From DATATV01 sp035551355 (GTDB lineage: Bacteria > Actinomycetota > Actinomycetes > Mycobacteriales > Pseudonocardiaceae), in the NCBI GenBank assembly GCA_035551355.1, contig DASZNF010000070.1, forward strand, positions 1-43,459: a stretch of DNA of 43,459 nucleotides, read 5' to 3'. The position numbers and the translations under genes are program-made. A model generated the notes under the pieces. The model did not search any database and was not told the DNA's origin. It was given only the letters and a program-made list of their open reading frames with translations. This document shows, one piece after another, positions 40,916-43,459 of this stretch; position 1 is the first letter of the stretch; every line of letters starts with the position of its first letter.

Positions 40916-42064
40916 ATGAAGATCACTTCCGTGGACACCTTCCAGGTCGCGCCCCGCTGGCTGTTCGTGCGCATCGGCACCGACGAGGGGGTGACCGGCT
41001 GGGGTGAGTCCACTTTGGAGGGTCATGCCGACGTGGTCCGGGCCGCGGTCGCCGCGCTGGCCGAGCAACTCCTCGGCCGCGACCCGCTGCGCATCGAGGA
41101 CCACTGGCAGCTGCTCACCAAGGGCGGCTTCTACCGGGGCGGACCGGTGCTGTCCTCCGCGGTGTCCGGCATCGACCAGGCCCTGTGGGACATCGCGGGC
41201 AAGACCCACGACGTGCCGGTCTGCCACCTGCTCGGCGGCCCGGTGCGCGAGCGGGTGCGGGTCTACGGCTGGGTCGGCGGCGACGATCCGCACGCGGTGG
41301 CCGAGGCGGTCTCGGCGCAGGTCGACGCCGGGCTGACCGCGGTGAAGATGAACGCCGGCGGCGCGCTCGGTCACCTGCCCACGGCCGCGCAGACCGCCGG
41401 GGTGGTGCAGCGGGCCACCGTCGCCCGCGAGGTGCTCGGCCCGGACCGGGACTTCGCGCTGGACTTCCACGGCCGCGTGTCGGCCCCGGCCGCGCGCCGC
41501 CTGCTGCCTCTGGTCGAGCCGTTGCATCCGCTGTTCGTCGAGGAACCGGTGCTGCCCGGCAACAATCACGCCGCGCTCGACCGGCTGGTCGGCGCTTCGG
41601 CCACGCCCATCGCCACCGGGGAGCGGCTGTACTCGCGGTGGGATTTCCTGCCGGTGCTGCAGGCCGGGGTGGCCGTGGTGCAGCCGGACATCGCGCACGC
41701 GGGCGGGATCTCCGAGGTGCGCCGGATCGCCGCGCTGGCCGAGACCTTCGACGCCGCGCTCGCGCCGCACTGCCCGCTGGGCCCGCTGGCCCTGGCCGCC
41801 TGTCTGCAGGTGGACTTCGCCACGCCCAACTTCCTGATCCAGGAACAATCCCTTGGCATCCACTACAACCAGGGCGCCGAACTGCTGGACTACCTGCTGG
41901 ACAAGTCGGTGTTCGAGTTCGCGGACGGTCACGTCACGCTGCCCGCCGAGCCGGGCCTCGGGGTGCGGATCGACGAGGCCGCGGTGCGCCGGGCCGACGA
42001 ACTGGCCACGCCGTGGCGCACCCCGACCTGGCGCCACCCGGACGGCAGCTTCGCCGAGTGGTGA
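40916..42064 (+). CDS. dgoD: D-galactonate dehydratase (enolase superfamily)
   Basis: This 382-residue enzyme is the same length as E. coli DgoD and similar to it along its whole length. It removes water from D-galactonate to give 2-keto-3-deoxygalactonate. The enolase-superfamily residues are present: ALDFHGRVSA (Asp183 metal ligand, His185 base), FVEEPVLPG (Glu209), TGERLYSRWDF (Glu236) and APHCPLGPLALAA (His285). LIQEQSLGIHYNQGAELLDY is a DgoD hallmark. The ATG at 40916 is chosen over TTG at 40904. The product would be phosphorylated by the kinase at 30.9 kb. Confidence 0.93.
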   Translation: MKITSVDTFQVAPRWLFVRIGTDEGVTGWGESTLEGHADVVRAAVAALAEQLLGRDPLRIEDHWQLLTKGGFYRGGPVLSSAVSGIDQALWDIAGKTHDVPVCHLLGGPVRERVRVYGWVGGDDPHAVAEAVSAQVDAGLTAVKMNAGGALGHLPTAAQTAGVVQRATVAREVLGPDRDFALDFHGRVSAPAARRLLPLVEPLHPLFVEEPVLPGNNHAALDRLVGASATPIATGERLYSRWDFLPVLQAGVAVVQPDIAHAGGISEVRRIAALAETFDAALAPHCPLGPLALAACLQVDFATPNFLIQEQSLGIHYNQGAELLDYLLDKSVFEFADGHVTLPAEPGLGVRIDEAAVRRADELATPWRTPTWRHPDGSFAEW

Positions 42065-42199
42065 AGGTCGGCGCCGCTGAGCCGAGGACGCGTACCGCAC
42101 CTGGTCCAGACCGGATCGCCCGGCCCTGGCCGGTAATCGTTGGTGTGGCGATGGAAACACCCGGGATTCAGGCACGGTCGGCACGGGCAGTCCAATGGC

Positions 42200-42403
42200 A
42201 TGGCCGAACAACACGAAAACCCTGGCACGGTAGCCAATCCCCGGCGCACGAACGTTCAGCGGCCGGCCGATCCGGACCGGCAGCTGGTGGACGAAACGCC
42301 GTCGCCGGGACACGATCCGACCGATCAGCCCTGGCCGGAAGTGGCAGCGGAGGTCAAGCGGGCCGTCGAAGACGCGGACGGACCGGCGAAGGGCCATGGA
42401 TAG
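42200..42403 (+). CDS. Small acidic hydrophilic protein, unknown
   Basis: This 67-residue frame begins MAEQHENPGTVANPRRTNVQ and ends PEVAAEVKRAVEDADG. It is polar, proline-rich and probably disordered with one C-terminal helix. No family is recognised and the ribosome site is poor. It could be a real small gene or chance. The 135 bp before it (42065-42199) hold nothing I can identify. Confidence 0.4.
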   Translation: MAEQHENPGTVANPRRTNVQRPADPDRQLVDETPSPGHDPTDQPWPEVAAEVKRAVEDADGPAKGHG

Positions 42404-42437
42404 TCCGTAGCCGGCGGCCGGGTAACGGCGCGCGCGA

Positions 42438-43067
42438 TCAGTCGGCTTTGCCGCGGCCGAACAGCGTGCCGACGGTGACGCGCAGGACCGCGTCCAGCGC
42501 GTCGAACAGCAGCGACCGCTGCGCGGGCGGCTCGGTCGACCGGCCGAGCGCGGCGGACCGGGCTCCGGCCTGGGCCACCGTCCGAAGCACGGTTTCCGCC
42601 ACCTCCGGATGTCCCAGTGGCAGCGGCGGACCGGCCGATCCGGACTCCTCGCTCACCATGGCCATGACCGGCACGTTCCGGTCGTCGAATTCGCGCGAGA
42701 TGACCCGCACGTCGTGTTCGTCGATGGGCGGCGGATCCACCAGCAGCACCGAGCGGATCGTGGCTCGGCAGTCCATGGCCAGCGCCAGCGCGAGCGGCGC
42801 GGCCGCGCCACCGGCCACCAGATGCACCTCGCCGTGCGGCGGAAGCTCCCGGTGCGCCGTGGCGTCCACCCCGGCGTGCTGCCGGGCCACGGGCAGTCGG
42901 CACCAGGTCACCGCCAGCCGGTCGGCCAGCGAGCGCCAGGTGTCCGGCAGCGTGCCACGGCCGGACTCGCCCGCCGGGTCCAGCACGACCACCGCGGGCG
43001 CCTGGGCCGGGCCCGCGTGCACCGCGCTCGGGCCGTGCGTGGCGGCCCCGTCCTCGGTTGTGCTCAT
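42438..43067 (-). CDS. Alpha/beta-hydrolase-like protein lacking the nucleophile
   Basis: This 209-residue protein has an alpha/beta-hydrolase-like pattern: AVVVLDPAGESGRG, LADRLAVTWCRLPV, EVHLVAGGAAAPLALALAMD and RSVLLVDPPPIDEHD. The position of the usual G-x-S-x-G nucleophile elbow reads VAGGAAAPLA, with alanine instead of serine. No catalytic histidine is evident near the end. It is probably a non-catalytic member. ATG at 43067 is used (MSTTEDGAATHGPS). It is divergent from ctaD. Confidence 0.6.
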   Translation of the reverse strand: MSTTEDGAATHGPSAVHAGPAQAPAVVVLDPAGESGRGTLPDTWRSLADRLAVTWCRLPVARQHAGVDATAHRELPPHGEVHLVAGGAAAPLALALAMDCRATIRSVLLVDPPPIDEHDVRVISREFDDRNVPVMAMVSEESGSAGPPLPLGHPEVAETVLRTVAQAGARSAALGRSTEPPAQRSLLFDALDAVLRVTVGTLFGRGKAD

Positions 43068-43113
43068 GTTCCGCTGATACCCCTCCGGCACCGGTCGAAA
43101 CCGCACACAGCGC

Positions 43114-43144
43114 GCATCACACAAGCCCGTGCATCACACAAGCC
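43114..43144. repeat. Direct repeat upstream of ctaD
   Basis: GCATCACACAAGCC occurs at 43114-43127 and 43131-43144, with a 17-bp period. It lies in the 152-bp divergent gap between the alpha/beta-hydrolase-like gene and ctaD. It may bind a regulator or be a local duplication. Confidence 0.85.
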
Positions 43145-43219
43145 GTTGTGGGCCGGGTTTCACCCCAGGCCGCCCGGGTATCCGCGCTGCGGGTAAACAA
43201 GCACGGAATCGGGGAACGC

Positions 43220-43459
43220 ATGGTCACGGAAGCCGCTCCGCCACTCACCCGGCCGATCCCGGTACGTCGAGCGCCGATCGGCTCGGCACTGGTCAACGTG
43301 CTGCGCACCACGGATCCCAAGATGCTGGGCATCATGTACCTGACCACGTCGTTCGGCTTCTTCATGGTCGGCGGCGTGATGGCCCTGTTGATGCGTACCG
43401 AGCTCGCCCGGCCGGGATTGCAGTTCCTCTCGCAGGAGCAGTACAACCAGCTGTTCACC
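43220..43459 (+). CDS. ctaD: Cytochrome c oxidase subunit I (3' truncated by window edge)
   Basis: The first 80 codons are present. After a hydrophilic N-terminus (PLTRPIPVRRAPIGSALVNV) the text DPKMLGIMYLTTSFGFFMVG GVMALLMRTELARPG is the conserved first helix of heme-copper oxidase subunit I, and FLSQEQYNQLFT is the approach to the heme-binding helix. It is part of the aa3 terminal oxidase of the respiratory chain in the plasma membrane. ATG at 43220 follows GGGGAAC. Confidence 0.95.
   Translation, partial: MVTEAAPPLTRPIPVRRAPIGSALVNVLRTTDPKMLGIMYLTTSFGFFMVGGVMALLMRTELARPGLQFLSQEQYNQLFT

Overview
The window is a high-GC chromosomal segment of an actinomycete. A Pseudonocardiaceae-type genome is my best guess, by inference. 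Supporting signs are GTG starts, Streptomyces/Amycolatopsis-like gene types (F420-dependent LLM oxidoreductase, DevS-type heme kinase, DUF5997/LysR-effector pair, fused ECF sigma factor), scarce TTA codons, and a recurrent TCCACTGTGGA 11-mer. There is no prophage, insertion sequence or CRISPR array. The right edge enters a housekeeping gene (ctaD, cytochrome c oxidase subunit I).

Layout. 1-6.4 kb: end of a NarL/DevR-type regulator and a DevS-like heme kinase, a DoxX membrane protein, an LLM oxidoreductase divergent from a MarR regulator, a Pmp3-like peptide, and a proline-rich membrane protein coupled to a secreted SGNH hydrolase. 6.4-11.9 kb: a signalling block with a one-chain ECF sigma/ZAS anti-sigma/membrane/CAP protein, a STAS-HATPase protein, a CheR-PAS methyltransferase and a stand-alone CheB. 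12.1-14.9 kb: a polar amino-acid ABC importer. 15.0-19.7 kb: a 1548-residue RHS polymorphic toxin. 19.7-22.9 kb: a broken ferritin-like gene, the selenocysteine tRNA, a small helical protein, a 3-hydroxyacyl-CoA dehydrogenase and a NIPSNAP protein. 23-30 kb: a two-component system, a CPBP protease, an SDR, DUF5997 with a LysR effector-domain protein, and an amidohydrolase. 30-42.1 kb: a sugar/sugar-acid island. 42.2-43.5 kb: two small genes and the start of ctaD.

The sugar island reads as one system. A secreted GH51-type arabinofuranosidase-like enzyme precedes a ribose-type ABC importer. A KDG-type kinase with an IclR regulator is divergent from it. An L-idonate/gluconate dehydrogenase pair with a GntR regulator is divergent from a D-galactonate dehydratase. 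Both divergent intergenic regions carry inverted repeats that look like operators. The final aldolase is not in the window.

Five gene remnants lie between healthy genes: a Dabb fragment, an XRE/MmyB regulator, a frameshifted unknown gene, a ferritin-like diiron protein and an ArsR-type C-terminus. The most unusual items are the fused sigma factor, the RHS toxin with a ChaN/TIKI-like tip and no visible immunity gene, the selC gene without a local selenoprotein, and several short repeats in intergenic regions.
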